Shown here: positions 30,719 to 41,082 of the stretch, piece by piece
Layout: each line of letters starts with the position of its first letter
Numbering within the stretch: the first letter of the stretch is position 1
Assembly: GCA_903832285.1 (NCBI GenBank)
Contig: CAILAY010000063.1
Location: 1-64,000, forward strand
Origin: an uncultured beta proteobacterium
GTDB lineage: Bacteria > Pseudomonadota > Gammaproteobacteria > Burkholderiales > Burkholderiaceae_C
Length of the DNA: 64,000 nt
Direction: 5' to 3'
Position numbers and translations under genes: made by a program
Notes under the pieces: generated by a model
Databases searched by the model: none
Told to the model about the DNA's origin: nothing
What the model saw: only the letters and a program-made list of their open reading frames with translations

Positions 30719-30901
30719 ATGGCAGTCCAACAAAACAAGAAGTCTCCTTCGAAGCGCGGCATGCACCGCTCGCACAATGCACTGAATGTGCCTGGCATTG
30801 CGGTCGAACCCACTACGGGTGAAACCCATCTGCGTCACCACATCAGCCCCACCGGTTTCTACCGCGGCCGTCAGGTGCTCAAAGGAAAGACCGAAGCCTG
30901 A
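30719..30901 (+). CDS. rpmF: 50S ribosomal protein L32
   Basis: A 60-residue L32 of the type without zinc cysteines. It begins [19 protein letters not shown], the invariant start, and ends with [13 protein letters not shown]32 sits near the peptidyl transferase region. GCAGGA lies 10-15 bases upstream of the ATG. It stands between yceD and the fatty-acid genes, a very conserved link of ribosome and lipid synthesis. Confidence 0.98.
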   Translation: MAVQQNKKSPSKRGMHRSHNALNVPGIAVEPTTGETHLRHHISPTGFYRGRQVLKGKTEA

Positions 30902-30917
30902 TCTGCGGTCAACAACC

Positions 30918-30956
30918 AAGGCCCTCGCTACGATACCGTAGCTCAGGGCCTTTGTT
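30918..30956 (+). terminator. Rho-independent terminator after rpmF
   Basis: AAGGCCCT (30918-30925) pairs with AGGGCCTT (30945-30952), with an inner GCTAC/GTAGC stem and a short loop, followed by TGTTTT. It should separate rpmF from plsX expression, at least in part. Confidence 0.85.
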
Positions 30957-31007
30957 TTGGTCTGCATCCATCGCTTCTAAAATTCTCCGCTGCCGCACTG
31001 ATCCAGC

Positions 31008-32030
31008 ATGATCACCATTGCTGTCGACTGCATGGGTGGCGATCACGGCCCCAGCGTCACGCTACCGGCATGTCGTCATTTCCTTGATAAACATCCTGAT
31101 GTCTCGCTGGTGCTGGTGGGCTTGCCCCAGGCCTTGGGAGAATTTCTCCATCCGCGCGTCAGGTCCGTGATCGCCAGCGAAGTGGTGACAATGGATGATC
31201 CACTGGAAGTGGCACTGCGGCGCAAGAAAGACTCGTCCATGCGGGTGGCGATACAGCAGGTCAAGGACGGCACCGCCCAAGCCGCGGTTTCAGCGGGCAA
31301 CACTGCAGCTTTGATGGCAATTGCGCGCTATGTACTCAAGACCTTGGACGGCATTGACCGTCCAGCCATCGCCGCACAGGTTCCCAACGCGAAGGGTCGA
31401 GCCACTACCATGCTGGATTTGGGTGCCAACGTCGACTGTACGGCTGAGCACTTGCTGCAGTTTGCGGTGATGGGATCGGCCCTGGTATCGGTGCTGACCG
31501 ACAACAACAATCCGACCGTAGGCCTGCTCAACATTGGTGAAGAGGCCATCAAGGGAAGCGAGACCATCAAGCGGGCGGGGGAACTCCTGCGCACGGCAGG
31601 CGCAGCTGGCGACCTGAACTTTTTCGGCAACGTCGAAGGAAATGACGTGTTCAAGGGAACTGTGGATCTGGTGGTGTGTGACGGATTTGTTGGCAATGTG
31701 ATGTTAAAGAGTAGTGAAGGCCTTGCGAGCATGATCGTGAGCATCCTCAGGGCGGAGTTTTCCCGCAATGCCTTCACGAAGCTTGCGGCTTTTGTTGCCT
31801 ATCCGGTGATGAACGCATTGAAGAAGCGCATCGACCCGCGACGCTACAGCGGCGGCGTTCTTTTGGGTCTGCGCGGGCTGGTGTTCAAGAGCCATGGTTC
31901 GGGTGACGCGCTGACGTTTGAAACCGCGTTGACGCGCGCTTACGATTCAGCGCGCAATCATCTGCTGGACCGCGTCGTGGCCCGCATTGCTCACGCCGCT
32001 CCACTACTGCATGGCCCCACTGGTGCATGA
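31008..32030 (+). CDS. plsX: Phosphate acyltransferase PlsX
   Basis: A 340-residue enzyme that converts acyl-ACP to acyl-phosphate, the first step toward phosphatidic acid with PlsY. The start [12 protein letters not shown] and the loops [11 protein letters not shown] and [12 protein letters not shown] are diagnostic. It begins the cluster plsX-fabH-fabD-fabG-acpP-fabF, 106 bp after rpmF. Confidence 0.97.
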   Translation: MITIAVDCMGGDHGPSVTLPACRHFLDKHPDVSLVLVGLPQALGEFLHPRVRSVIASEVVTMDDPLEVALRRKKDSSMRVAIQQVKDGTAQAAVSAGNTAALMAIARYVLKTLDGIDRPAIAAQVPNAKGRATTMLDLGANVDCTAEHLLQFAVMGSALVSVLTDNNNPTVGLLNIGEEAIKGSETIKRAGELLRTAGAAGDLNFFGNVEGNDVFKGTVDLVVCDGFVGNVMLKSSEGLASMIVSILRAEFSRNAFTKLAAFVAYPVMNALKKRIDPRRYSGGVLLGLRGLVFKSHGSGDALTFETALTRAYDSARNHLLDRVVARIAHAAPLLHGPTGA

Positions 32031-32142
32031 GCATGGCGGCCGGGGGCGTCACCGTAGTGGACGTCGCTTAACAATGGGTAGATGCTGCGTGACATCCGGC
32101 CGCTTAGGCCTTTGACACAAAATTACGGATACGATAACTCGA

Positions 32143-33120
32143 ATGACGCGCTATTCCAGAATCACCGGCACCGGAAGCTACCTGCCGCCCAAGCGACTCA
32201 GCAACGCCGACCTGGTGGCAGAGTTGGCAACCCAGGGTATTGAGACCTCGGACGAATGGATTGTTGCGCGCACCGGAATTCGTGCTCGCCATTTCGCTGC
32301 GGCCGAAGTCTGCAGCAGTGACCTGGGTCTGAAGGCCGCACACCAGGCATTGCAGGCAGCCGGATTGCAGGCCAGCGACATCGACCTCATCATAGTGGCG
32401 ACGTCGACCCCGGACATGGTGTTTCCCTCGACGGCATGCATTTTGCAGAACAAACTCGGCGCCAACGGCTGCCCCGCTTTTGACGTGCAGGCCGTTTGCA
32501 GTGGATTCATTTACGCCCTGACGGTGGCCGATGCCATGATCAAGACCGGCGCCGCTAGCAAGGCCCTGGTGGTGGGTGCCGAAGTGTTTTCCCGTATCCT
32601 GGATTTCAAGGATCGCACCACCTGTGTTTTGTTTGGCGATGGTGCAGGTGCGGTGGTATTGCAGGCATCGAGCACACCCGGCATCCTGGCGACCGATCTT
32701 CACGCCGACGGAAAGCACGTGGCAATTCTTTGCGTGCCGGGACACGTCACAGGGGGACAGGTGTTGGGGGATCCGTTGCTCAAGATGGACGGGCAGGCGG
32801 TCTTCAAACTGGCCGTAGGCGTGCTTGAGTCCACGGCCCATACAGTTCTGGCCAAGGCCGGACTGACAGCAGCCGACATCGACTGGCTGATACCTCATCA
32901 GGCTAATATCCGGATCATGCATGGAACGGTGCGCAAGCTCAAAATCCCGTTGTCGAAATTGATAGTGACTGTGGATCAGCATGGCAACACTTCGGCGGCC
33001 TCGATTCCGCTGGCGCTGGATTCGGCAGTTCGCACGGGCAAGGTCAAGAAAGGCGATACGCTGATGTTGGAAGGTGTCGGCGGCGGTTTTACCTGGGGCT
33101 CGGTGCTACTGAAAATGTAG
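32143..33120 (+). CDS. fabH: Beta-ketoacyl-ACP synthase III
   Basis: A 325-residue condensing enzyme that joins acetyl-CoA and malonyl-ACP to start fatty-acid synthesis. The triad is C119 (V-Q-A-V-C-S-G-F), H252 (P-H-Q-A-N-I-R) and N282 (G-N-T-S-A-A-S). Near the C-terminus it has [11 protein letters not shown]. The 112-bp gap upstream contains TTGACA at 32112-32117 but no usable -10 before the ATG. Confidence 0.97.
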   Translation: MTRYSRITGTGSYLPPKRLSNADLVAELATQGIETSDEWIVARTGIRARHFAAAEVCSSDLGLKAAHQALQAAGLQASDIDLIIVATSTPDMVFPSTACILQNKLGANGCPAFDVQAVCSGFIYALTVADAMIKTGAASKALVVGAEVFSRILDFKDRTTCVLFGDGAGAVVLQASSTPGILATDLHADGKHVAILCVPGHVTGGQVLGDPLLKMDGQAVFKLAVGVLESTAHTVLAKAGLTAADIDWLIPHQANIRIMHGTVRKLKIPLSKLIVTVDQHGNTSAASIPLALDSAVRTGKVKKGDTLMLEGVGGGFTWGSVLLKM

Positions 33121-33171
33121 CGCTGGCATGGGTTTCGATACGATTTTTCACTTTATAGCTCAATTGAAAAT

Positions 33172-34122
33172 ATGAAGAAGTTCGCCTTCGTCTTTCCGGG
33201 CCAGGGATCCCAGTCTGTAGGGATGCTGGATGCCTGGGGCCAACACCCACTGGTGGTGCAGGCCCTGCAAGAAGCCTCCGAGGCACTGGGTGAGGATCTG
33301 GCACAACTCATTTCCCAAGGGCCCAAAGATGCCCTGGCGTTGACGACCAACACTCAACCGGTGATGCTGGTGGCCGGGGTGGCCGTGTATCGGGTGTGGA
33401 TGGCCGAGGTGGGCGTGGCGCCCGAGTTGGTGGCGGGGCATTCCCTGGGTGAGTATTCGGCCCTCGTGGCCGCGGGCGTACTGACACTGGCGCAGGCCGC
33501 TCCGTTGGTGCGGTTTCGCGCCCAGGCGATGCAACAGGCGGTGCCGGTGGGGGTTGGCGCCATGGCGGCGGTACTGGGCCTGGATTCAGCACAGGTCGTG
33601 GCGGCGTGTGCGCAGACCCAGGCCAGTTTTGGCGCAGGCAGTACCGAAGTGGTCGAGGCTGCAAATTTCAATGACCCGGCGCAGACCGTGATTGCCGGCA
33701 GCAAGGCGGCAGTGGAAAAGGCCTGCGAACTGCTCAAATCCATCGGAGCGAAAAGGACCTTGCCGTTGCCGGTGTCTGCACCTTTTCATTCCAGTTTGAT
33801 GAAACCCGCTGCGGAACAACTCAAGACCAGGCTGGAATCGGTGAACTTTACCGCGCCCACGATTCCCGTCCTCAACAACGTCGATGTCGCAATGGAATCG
33901 GACGTCAAACGGATTCGAGATGCACTGGTGCGACAGGCCTTTGGGCCGGTACGATGGGTCGAGTGCGTGCGGGCCATGCAGGCGCGCGGACTGGTTGACG
34001 TGGTTGAATGTGGTCCAGGCAAGGTTCTGGCCGGGTTGACCAGGCGCATAGACGCCAGTCTCAACGGCCTGGCGCTGTTTGATCCGGCCAGTCTGACCCT
34101 AGTGAAGGAGCAATTGGCATGA
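33172..34122 (+). CDS. fabD: Malonyl CoA-ACP transacylase
   Basis: A 316-residue enzyme that loads malonate on ACP. The N-terminal F-P-G-Q-G-S-Q oxyanion loop, nucleophile S91 in G-H-S-L-G-E-Y-S and H206 in A-P-F-H-S-S-L are present. It overlaps fabG by four bases (ATGA at 34119). Confidence 0.97.
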   Translation: MKKFAFVFPGQGSQSVGMLDAWGQHPLVVQALQEASEALGEDLAQLISQGPKDALALTTNTQPVMLVAGVAVYRVWMAEVGVAPELVAGHSLGEYSALVAAGVLTLAQAAPLVRFRAQAMQQAVPVGVGAMAAVLGLDSAQVVAACAQTQASFGAGSTEVVEAANFNDPAQTVIAGSKAAVEKACELLKSIGAKRTLPLPVSAPFHSSLMKPAAEQLKTRLESVNFTAPTIPVLNNVDVAMESDVKRIRDALVRQAFGPVRWVECVRAMQARGLVDVVECGPGKVLAGLTRRIDASLNGLALFDPASLTLVKEQLA

Positions 34123-34865
34123 GTGACATGAAATTTGAAGGACAGGTGGCGCTGGTGACCGGTGCCACGCGCGGTATTGGCGCGGCGATCGCGCTGGAGT
34201 TGGCGCAACTTGGATTGCGGGTCATCGGCACCGCAACCAGCGAAGATGGGGCTGCGCGAATCAGCCAAGCTCTCGCGCCCTTTCCGGGCTGCTGTGGCCG
34301 CGTCTTGAACGTGACAGATGGCGCTGCAGCCGATAGCCTGATCGACGCGCTGGTGAAGGAATACGGTGCCTTGCAGGTACTGGTGAACAACGCCGGCATC
34401 ACGCGCGACACGCTCGCGATGCGCATGAAAGACGAGGATTGGGATGCCGTGCTGGACACCAATCTCAAGGCCGTGTTCCGCATGAGTCGCTCGGTGATGC
34501 GCACCATGATGAAGCAGCGCTATGGCCGCATCATCAGCATCACCTCGGTGGTGGGTGCGTCCGGCAATCCGGGTCAGGCCAACTATGCGGCCTCGAAGGC
34601 GGGGGTTGCCGGGATGACGCGGGCGCTGGCGCGTGAACTAGGTTCGCGCAACATCACGGTCAATTGCGTGGCACCCGGGTTCATAGAAACCGACATGACG
34701 GCGAGCTTGCCGCCGGAGCAACAGAAAGCACTGATGGGGCAGATCCCCGTGGGCCACCTGGGTCAACCTGCCGACATCGCCCACGCCGTTGCCTTCCTTG
34801 CGTCGCCACGGGCCAATTATGTGACCGGTCAGGAGTTGCACGTGAACGGCGGCATGTACATGTAA
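34119..34865 (+). CDS. fabG: 3-oxoacyl-ACP reductase
   Basis: A 248-residue short-chain dehydrogenase that reduces beta-ketoacyl-ACP with NADPH. The cofactor motif T-G-A-T-R-G-I-G is near residue 12, N-N-A-G-I-T-R-D near 87, and the active pair Y156 and K160 lies in Y-A-A-S-K-A-G. The C-terminus V-T-G-Q-E-L-H-V-N-G-G-M-Y-M is typical. It is coupled to fabD by overlap and is followed by a 153-bp gap before acpP. Confidence 0.97.
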   Translation: MSDMKFEGQVALVTGATRGIGAAIALELAQLGLRVIGTATSEDGAARISQALAPFPGCCGRVLNVTDGAAADSLIDALVKEYGALQVLVNNAGITRDTLAMRMKDEDWDAVLDTNLKAVFRMSRSVMRTMMKQRYGRIISITSVVGASGNPGQANYAASKAGVAGMTRALARELGSRNITVNCVAPGFIETDMTASLPPEQQKALMGQIPVGHLGQPADIAHAVAFLASPRANYVTGQELHVNGGMYM

Positions 34866-34967
34866 TTGCAAGCCGGTGAGTCCGCCCGGTGGCAGGCGTT
34901 GGAGCGTTGGCTTTGATGTGAAAGATCTGGCGTTCACGACTCGATGCGTTTCGCAGCCGAAGCATGA

Positions 34968-35258
<291 letters not shown>

Positions 35259-35265
35259 CAAGCGC

Positions 35266-36513
35266 ATGAGCCGTCGCCGAGTTGTTGTAACCGGTCTGGG
35301 TTGCGTCAGCCCCGTGGGCAATACGGTGGCGCAGGCGTGGGCCAATGTGGTCGCCGGTCAGTCTGGCATAGCACTGATCACCAAGTTTGATACCGGCAAC
35401 TTTGCCTGCAAGATCGCGGGTGAAGTCAAAGGTTTTGACGTTGAGTCGTATATGTCGGCCAAAGAGGCCAGGTCGATGGACACGTTCATTCACTATGGCA
35501 TTGCGGCCGCGGCCCAAGCCGTCACCGACGCAGGTCTTAAGACCGGGGCGAACTTGGATGACGAGGAGTCGACGCGGATCGGTTGCGCGATCGGCTCCGG
35601 GATTGGCGGCTTGCCGCTGATTGAAGAATCCATCGCTGAACTTATCAGTCGGGGACCGCGCCGCATCTCGCCATTCTTTGTGCCGTCCACCATCATCAAC
35701 ATGATTGCCGGACATGTTTCCATACGCTATGGATTCAAGGGTCCCAACATCGCGGTGGTGACAGCCTGCACGACTGGGCTGCACTGCATCGGACAGGCGG
35801 GGCGGATGATCGAATATGGCGATGCTGATGTGATGGTGGCGGGCGGGTCCGAAGCCTGCGTGTCACCCTTGGGCATCGGCGGCTTCGCCGCCATGCGGGC
35901 GCTCTCAACGCGCAATGACGATCCGGCAACGGCATCGCGCCCGTGGGACCGGGACCGCGATGGTTTCATCCTGGGCGAAGGTGCCGGGATCATGGTGCTG
36001 GAGGAATACGAGCACGCCAAGGCCCGCGGCGCCCGTATTTACGCGGAACTGGCCGGTTTCGGAATGAGCGCGGATGCCGGTCATATGACAGCGCCCAATA
36101 TGGATGGGCCGCGACGGGCCATGGTGAGCGCGATGCACAACGCCGGAGTGAATCCCGATCAGGTTGATTACCTGAACGCGCACGGCACCTCCACGCCCCT
36201 GGGTGACATCAACGAGAGCAAGGCCATCAAGGCTGCGCTGGGTGAGCATGCGCACAAGATCGTGGTCAACTCCACCAAATCCATGACGGGCCACCTGCTG
36301 GGCGGCGCTGGCGGGCTGGAGTCGGTGTTCACGGTGCTGGCATTGCACCATCAGGTGAGTCCGCCCACCATCAACATCTTCAACCAGGATCCGGATTGCG
36401 ATCTGGATTACTGTGCCAACACCGCACGCGATCTCCCGATTGAAGTGGCTTTGAAAAATAATTTCGGCTTCGGTGGCACCAACGGATCGTTGGTGTTCAA
36501 GCGACTGAGTTAG
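35266..36513 (+). CDS. fabF: Beta-ketoacyl-ACP synthase II
   Basis: A 415-residue elongating condensing enzyme. The catalytic residues are C168 (T-A-C-T-T-G), H306 (H-G-T-S-T-P-L-G-D) and H343 (K-S-M-T-G-H-L-L-G). ATG 35266 gives the family start [12 protein letters not shown]; longer versions overlap acpP. It closes the fatty-acid cluster and is followed after 8 bp by a small membrane-protein gene. Confidence 0.97.
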   Translation: MSRRRVVVTGLGCVSPVGNTVAQAWANVVAGQSGIALITKFDTGNFACKIAGEVKGFDVESYMSAKEARSMDTFIHYGIAAAAQAVTDAGLKTGANLDDEESTRIGCAIGSGIGGLPLIEESIAELISRGPRRISPFFVPSTIINMIAGHVSIRYGFKGPNIAVVTACTTGLHCIGQAGRMIEYGDADVMVAGGSEACVSPLGIGGFAAMRALSTRNDDPATASRPWDRDRDGFILGEGAGIMVLEEYEHAKARGARIYAELAGFGMSADAGHMTAPNMDGPRRAMVSAMHNAGVNPDQVDYLNAHGTSTPLGDINESKAIKAALGEHAHKIVVNSTKSMTGHLLGGAGGLESVFTVLALHHQVSPPTINIFNQDPDCDLDYCANTARDLPIEVALKNNFGFGGTNGSLVFKRLS

Positions 36514-36521
36514 TTTGCCCC

Positions 36522-36968
36522 ATGCATCACGCCCCAGCGGTTAGTTTCCCGTTGGGACGCACGAGATTCCAGGCCTACCTCCTGTGTTCCTTATGGTTGG
36601 CTGGGATGGGTGTCGTTGGCGTTTGGTGCGCACATCAGTTGCACTGGGGTTGGCGGCAAGCATTGGGAATGCTTGCGGTGATGACTGGTGGCTTGCTGGC
36701 GCTTCACTGGTGGCGGGCGCAACGCGAGGGCGTGCTGTGCTGGGACGGAGAGTGCTGGCAGGCGCGCTTTGTGGGCTTGACCGTGACGGGGGGAGTTTCT
36801 GTCCAACTCGATCTACAACGTCAAATGTGGCTGAGACTGCGCAGCAGCACGCCACCTGCAGATTATTGGTTATGGCTGGAGCGTGATACAGACCGGACAG
36901 CCTGGCGTGACCTGAGGCGTGCGGTATATTCCCGCGCCGGCGGGACAAACGCCGCGGACCCGATGTAG
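36522..36968 (+). CDS. Small membrane protein, YgfX-like (hypothetical)
   Basis: A 148-residue protein with two N-terminal membrane helices (about 18-38 and 44-62) and a soluble C-terminal part. The end, W-L-W-L-E-R-D followed by A-W-R-D-L-R-R-A-V-Y, resembles YgfX/CptA-type proteins, where a W/F-R-x-L-R-R element is conserved, but this is a weak resemblance. It lies between fabF and rpoE with 8 and 11 bp gaps and is probably co-transcribed with the envelope-stress genes. The function is unknown. Confidence 0.6.
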   Translation: MHHAPAVSFPLGRTRFQAYLLCSLWLAGMGVVGVWCAHQLHWGWRQALGMLAVMTGGLLALHWWRAQREGVLCWDGECWQARFVGLTVTGGVSVQLDLQRQMWLRLRSSTPPADYWLWLERDTDRTAWRDLRRAVYSRAGGTNAADPM

Positions 36969-36979
36969 TCTGTATTCCA

Positions 36980-37612
36980 ATGACCGAAATCGACTCCAGT
37001 CAAGTTTCACCTCCCGACATCGACACGATGCTGGTGCAGCGCGCCGTGGCCGGGGATCAGGGTGCGTTCGAGCTGCTGGTGATCAAGTACCAAAGGCGCA
37101 TCCAGCGCTTGGTCGCGCGCATGGTCCGCGACGTCGATCTGGTGGAGGACATTGCCCAGGAGACATTCATCCGGGCCTATCGGGCGTTGCATCAGTTTCG
37201 CGGCGACGCACAGTTCTACACCTGGCTCTACCGGATTGCCGTGAATACGGCCAAGAAGGCGCTGCTGGAAATGAAGCGCGACCCCACCGTGTCCGAATCG
37301 AGCCTTCGCGCGGGTCCAGACGATGACGAAACTTCGCAGCCTGGATTGGAACTAATCAGCGCAGAAACACCCGAAACCGTGTTGGCGGCGAAGGATATTG
37401 GCAGGGCCGTAAACGCTGCGCTGGATGCCCTGCCTGAGGACCTGCGTCAGGCCTTGACACTGCGGGAACTGGACGGGCTTACGTACGAGGAGATTGCCGA
37501 GGTGATGAGTTGTCCGATCGGCACCGTGCGATCGAGAATCTTCCGAGCGCGAGAGGCGATCTCGGTGATGGTCAAGCCGATGCTGGAGAGCAGCATGGGG
37601 AAGCGTTGGTAG
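36980..37612 (+). CDS. rpoE: RNA polymerase sigma factor RpoE (ECF, sigma-E)
   Basis: A 210-residue group 4 sigma factor. Region 2 carries Y-Q-R-R-I-Q-R-L, D-V-D-L-V-E-D-I-A-Q-E-T-F-I-R-A-Y and F-Y-T-W-L-Y-R-I-A-V-N. Region 4 carries L-P-E-D-L-R-Q-A-L-T-L-R-E-x-D-G-L-T-Y-E-E-I-A and G-T-V-R-S-R-I-F-R-A-R-E. It directs the envelope-stress response and is held by RseA, encoded next. No clear sigma-E promoter (GGAACTT-N16-TCTGA) was found ahead of it. Confidence 0.96.
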   Translation: MTEIDSSQVSPPDIDTMLVQRAVAGDQGAFELLVIKYQRRIQRLVARMVRDVDLVEDIAQETFIRAYRALHQFRGDAQFYTWLYRIAVNTAKKALLEMKRDPTVSESSLRAGPDDDETSQPGLELISAETPETVLAAKDIGRAVNAALDALPEDLRQALTLRELDGLTYEEIAEVMSCPIGTVRSRIFRAREAISVMVKPMLESSMGKRW

Positions 37613-37682
37613 CACATGTCGGAACGAAACGAGATTGGCGACAAATTTTTGGGCAAACGATTCTGTTGGAAGGTGATTTGAA

Positions 37683-38330
37683 ATGAACGATTCCTTGCGT
37701 GTCGCCGAATTGGTGTCTGATCTGATGGACGCTCGATTGAGCGAGCAGGCGTTTGCAGAAGCGGTGGGAGAGGTCGCGCTTACCGGGCACGCCCGCGAGA
37801 AATGGAACACCTACCACCTGATGGGCGATCTGCTGCGCTCAGGTAAGCCGATGACTCTATCGGACGATGCTGGGTTTCTGAGTCGTTTCCAGCAGCGCCT
37901 GCAGGCCGAGACCGCGGTGCCATTGGCCCCCGCAAACGGTTTCCGATCCCTACTGACCGGCGCTGAAGGGGCGATCGTTGCGCCGACAGTTGCCCAGGGT
38001 TCCAGGGCAGCGAATGATGCCCATTTTCTTTGGAAGTGGGTCGGCGGACTGGCCTCGCTGGCCGTGGTTGGCATAGTCGGCTGGAATGTGGCGGGCGATA
38101 TTCTGGCCCCCAGTTCGGAGCGCCAATTGGCCCAGGTCCAACCGGCTGCACCGACCACGGTGCTGGTTGAGACATCGGACGACGGTCAGGTGATGATCCG
38201 CGATCCGCGACTGGATCGCCTGCTGATGGCGCACAGGCAGTCGGGCGGTCAATCGGCATTGCAAGTCCCTTCAGGCTTTCTGCGCAGTGCCACCTTTGAA
38301 GTATCCAATCGCCAGGATTTGCCAAACTGA
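37683..38330 (+). CDS. rseA: Anti-sigma-E factor RseA
   Basis: A 215-residue single-pass membrane protein. The cytoplasmic N-terminal domain has the RseA pattern (S-x-L-M-D-x-x-L near residue 12, then W-x-x-Y-H-L-M-G-D-L-L-R) that binds sigma-E. One membrane helix lies at about 117-138, and the rest is periplasmic, where regulated proteolysis begins. A stretch of about 70 bp separates it from rpoE. rseB follows. Confidence 0.88.
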   Translation: MNDSLRVAELVSDLMDARLSEQAFAEAVGEVALTGHAREKWNTYHLMGDLLRSGKPMTLSDDAGFLSRFQQRLQAETAVPLAPANGFRSLLTGAEGAIVAPTVAQGSRAANDAHFLWKWVGGLASLAVVGIVGWNVAGDILAPSSERQLAQVQPAAPTTVLVETSDDGQVMIRDPRLDRLLMAHRQSGGQSALQVPSGFLRSATFEVSNRQDLPN

Positions 38331-38371
38331 TTTGAATTGACTGGCGACCTGTCAACGCTGAAAGTGTATCC

Positions 38372-39406
38372 ATGTACCTGAATTTGGGCCGCGTCTTGAT
38401 ATGGCTGTGCGCACTCGCGCTGCAGTCGATCACGGTCGCGCAACCGTCACTCGGAGGGAGCGTAGTCCGCGAAGGTGGGCGACCTGTGGAGCGCAGCACG
38501 GGCGAGTGGCTGCTTCGCATGCACGAGGCGACGCGGCATGGGGCCTACGTGGGAACTTTTGTGGTCTCCTCGGCCACCGGTGGCATGTCCAGTTCGCGCA
38601 TCTGGCATGTGTGCGATGGCGCGCAACAGGTGGAGAGGGTTGATGCGCTCACCGGAGCCCCGAGGTCAACGTACCGGCACAACGACCAGGTGACGACCTT
38701 CCTGCCGCGCAGCGGGTTGGTATTGCAGGAGCGACGCGACTCTCTGCGCTTGTTTTCCGATCTTTTGCAGAACCAGGACGCTGCAATTTCGGGGTTCTAT
38801 TCCGCGCGGCTGGTCGGTGCTGATCGGGTGGCGGGTGTGGATGCAGACGTGTTGCTGCTAGAGCCCCGTGATCGGATGCGTTTTGGTTACCGGGTCTGGA
38901 GCGAAAGGGAAAGTGGCTTGGTGGTGAAACTGCAGACACTGGATAGGGACGGCCGCGTTTTGGAGCAGGCGGCATTTTCCGATTTGCGATTGGATGTCCG
39001 AATCAACATGGGGCAGTTGATCGAAATGATGGGCAGAACCCAGGGCTATCGCGTTGAGCGGGTGGAACCGGTGGCGACCACCGCAGCCGCAGAGGGCTGG
39101 GTGATCAAGTCCGGTGTGGCTGGATTCAAGCTGACTAGTTGCATACGGCGACCCTTCGCGGGACCGACGCCGCCGGGCGACCGGCAAGGGCGCACCATTC
39201 AGTGGATTTTTTCGGATGGTTTGGCGTCGGTGTCGCTGTTTGTGGAACCGTTGGACAGCCACGCCATGGCACATGACGCCTCGCTTGCGGTGGGCGCCAC
39301 GCGCCTGCTGTCAAGGCAAATCCAGGGTGGCTGGTTGACCGTAGTGGGGGAGGTTCCGCAGCAGACCCTCCAGGCCTTTTCCGAAAGTCTGGAGCGGGCG
39401 CGATGA
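38372..39406 (+). CDS. rseB: Sigma-E regulatory protein RseB/MucB
   Basis: A 344-residue periplasmic protein with a signal peptide ending near residue 23. The MucB/RseB N-terminal lipid-sensing domain contains Y-V-G-T-F-V-V, then E-R-V-D-A-L-T-G and F-G-Y-R-V-W. The C-terminal domain has G-W-x-I-K and S-D-G-L-A-S-V-S-L-F-V-E. RseB shields RseA from cleavage until it senses off-pathway lipopolysaccharide. Confidence 0.92.
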   Translation: MYLNLGRVLIWLCALALQSITVAQPSLGGSVVREGGRPVERSTGEWLLRMHEATRHGAYVGTFVVSSATGGMSSSRIWHVCDGAQQVERVDALTGAPRSTYRHNDQVTTFLPRSGLVLQERRDSLRLFSDLLQNQDAAISGFYSARLVGADRVAGVDADVLLLEPRDRMRFGYRVWSERESGLVVKLQTLDRDGRVLEQAAFSDLRLDVRINMGQLIEMMGRTQGYRVERVEPVATTAAAEGWVIKSGVAGFKLTSCIRRPFAGPTPPGDRQGRTIQWIFSDGLASVSLFVEPLDSHAMAHDASLAVGATRLLSRQIQGGWLTVVGEVPQQTLQAFSESLERAR

Positions 39407-39565
39407 CCCCTCGTTGTCGGTTGTTTCCCCTGACGGCGGGTTATCGATGCGGCATTGAATTTTTTCACTGAGAACGGATCTAGAGGGAGCGGGATCCAAG
39501 GTGGCAAGCGCGCCGAGTCAGGATGTTCCCGGCGAACGAATCCAACTATTATTTATGAAAGGTCG

Positions 39566-41035
39566 ATGATGTTGCAATTCAAGTGGAAAAGTGCGTGGTC
39601 CTTGATGCTGTTTATGGTGATGGCGACTGCGGGTGGCGTTGCCCTTGTGCCGTCCAGTCTGGCGGTGGCGCAAGTTCGCGGTTTGCCTGATTTCACGGAG
39701 TTGGTGGAGCAGGTGGGCCCGTCAGTAGTGAACATCCGCACTTCGGAAAAGGTGACCGCCAGAGCAGGGTCCGACAACGGCATGGACGAGCAAATGCAGG
39801 AGTTCTTCCGACGCTTTGGCATCCCCATGCCCGATGTGCCGCGTCAGGCTCCTCATGGGCAACGGTCGCAGCCGCGACCAGAGGATCAGCCGCGCGGCGT
39901 GGGGTCCGGCTTTGTGCTCACCAGCGATGGCTTCATCATGACGAACGCGCATGTGGTCGACGGCGCTGATGAAGTGATCGTGACGCTGACTGACAAGCGC
40001 GAATTCAAGGCCAGGATCGTGGGTGCGGACAAGCGCAGCGACGTGGCCGTGGTGAAGATCGAGGCCAGCGGCTTGCCGGCGGTGAAACTGGGTGACGTGA
40101 ATCGCCTCAAGGTGGGCGAATGGGTCATGGCCATCGGTTCACCGTTCGGGCTGGAGAACAGCGTTACTGCGGGCATCGTCAGCGCCAAGCAGCGCGATAC
40201 GGGGGAACTGCTTCCATTGATCCAGACTGATGTCGCCATCAATCCCGGTAATTCCGGGGGGCCGCTCATCAACATGCGTGGCGAGGTGGTGGGCATCAAC
40301 AGCCAGATCTATTCACGATCCGGCGGCTTCATGGGAATCTCGTTTGCGATACCGATTGACGAGGCGGCGCGGGTGAGCGACCAGTTGCGTGCCTCGGGCC
40401 GGGTTACGCGCGGACGTCTGGGGGTTCAGATAGGTCCCGTGAGCAAGGACCTGGCGGAGTCCATTGGTCTTGGCAAGGCACGCGGAGCGCTGGTGGCCAG
40501 CGTTGAAGCGGGCGCACCGGCTGAAAAGGCCGGGATTGAGGCCGGAGACATCATCGTCAAGTTTGACGGCAAGGCGATCGAGAAGCACAGCGATCTGCCT
40601 CTGACTGTGGGCAACACGAAACCCGGTACACGCAGCACCGTCACAGTGTTCCGCCGCGGCAGCATGAGAGACTTGAGCGTCCACGTGGCCGAATTCGATC
40701 CGGTTAAGGCGGGCAAGAAGGCGGGTCTCAAGGAAGAAAAATCCAAAGTCGGCTCGGGTGCCCAAGCCTTGGGGTTGTCGGTGAGCGAACTGACGGACGC
40801 GCAGAAGGAAGAGATGAAGATCAAGGGCGGCGTGAGGGTGGACTCAGCCACGGAGGGCGCGGCGCGGGCTGGTTTGAGCGAGGGCGATGTGATTGTGGGC
40901 CTAGGCAACACCGAGGTCGCCAATGTCAAGGAATTTGAAGCGGCTGCTGCCAAGGCCGATAGAAACAAGACCATCAGCGTGTTGGTGCGGCGCGGCGAAA
41001 TGGCGCAGTACCTGCTGATCCGACCGGGCCATTGA
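39566..41035 (+). CDS. degP: Periplasmic serine protease DegP/MucD
   Basis: A 489-residue trypsin-like Do protease and chaperone. A signal peptide spans roughly residues 1-37. The triad is H129 (T-N-A-H-V-V), D159 (R-S-D-V-A-V) and S230 (N-P-G-N-S-G-G-P). Two PDZ domains follow at about 285-380 and 395-485. ATG 39566 is used because it gives a normal signal peptide; a longer reading frame adds a polar segment ahead of it. The gene directly follows rseB, the mucABD-like order, in the place where E. coli has rseC. A strong terminator follows. Confidence 0.95.
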   Translation: MMLQFKWKSAWSLMLFMVMATAGGVALVPSSLAVAQVRGLPDFTELVEQVGPSVVNIRTSEKVTARAGSDNGMDEQMQEFFRRFGIPMPDVPRQAPHGQRSQPRPEDQPRGVGSGFVLTSDGFIMTNAHVVDGADEVIVTLTDKREFKARIVGADKRSDVAVVKIEASGLPAVKLGDVNRLKVGEWVMAIGSPFGLENSVTAGIVSAKQRDTGELLPLIQTDVAINPGNSGGPLINMRGEVVGINSQIYSRSGGFMGISFAIPIDEAARVSDQLRASGRVTRGRLGVQIGPVSKDLAESIGLGKARGALVASVEAGAPAEKAGIEAGDIIVKFDGKAIEKHSDLPLTVGNTKPGTRSTVTVFRRGSMRDLSVHVAEFDPVKAGKKAGLKEEKSKVGSGAQALGLSVSELTDAQKEEMKIKGGVRVDSATEGAARAGLSEGDVIVGLGNTEVANVKEFEAAAAKADRNKTISVLVRRGEMAQYLLIRPGH

Positions 41036-41050
41036 CGCTGTGCGTCTTGG

Positions 41051-41082
41051 GAAAGGCCCGAATCGCAGTCGGGCCTTTCTGG
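41051..41082 (+). terminator. Rho-independent terminator after degP
   Basis: GAAAGGCCCGA (41051-41061) pairs perfectly with TCGGGCCTTTC (41069-41079) around a 7-nt loop. The T-run is short because T residues lie within the stem, but stem length and placement 15 bp after the degP stop make it convincing. Confidence 0.85.

Noticed and set aside
32112-32140. TTGACA ahead of fabH as a sigma-70 promoter
   Set aside because: The -35 is perfect, but the only -10 at proper spacing (TAACTC) is poor and would put the start of transcription inside fabH, so it is not usable for this gene.
32290-32330. Possible sequencing-adapter artefact in fabH (V-C-S-S-D-L)
   Set aside because: The residues fit the normal FabH alignment in this region and the frame is intact, so no artefact is needed.
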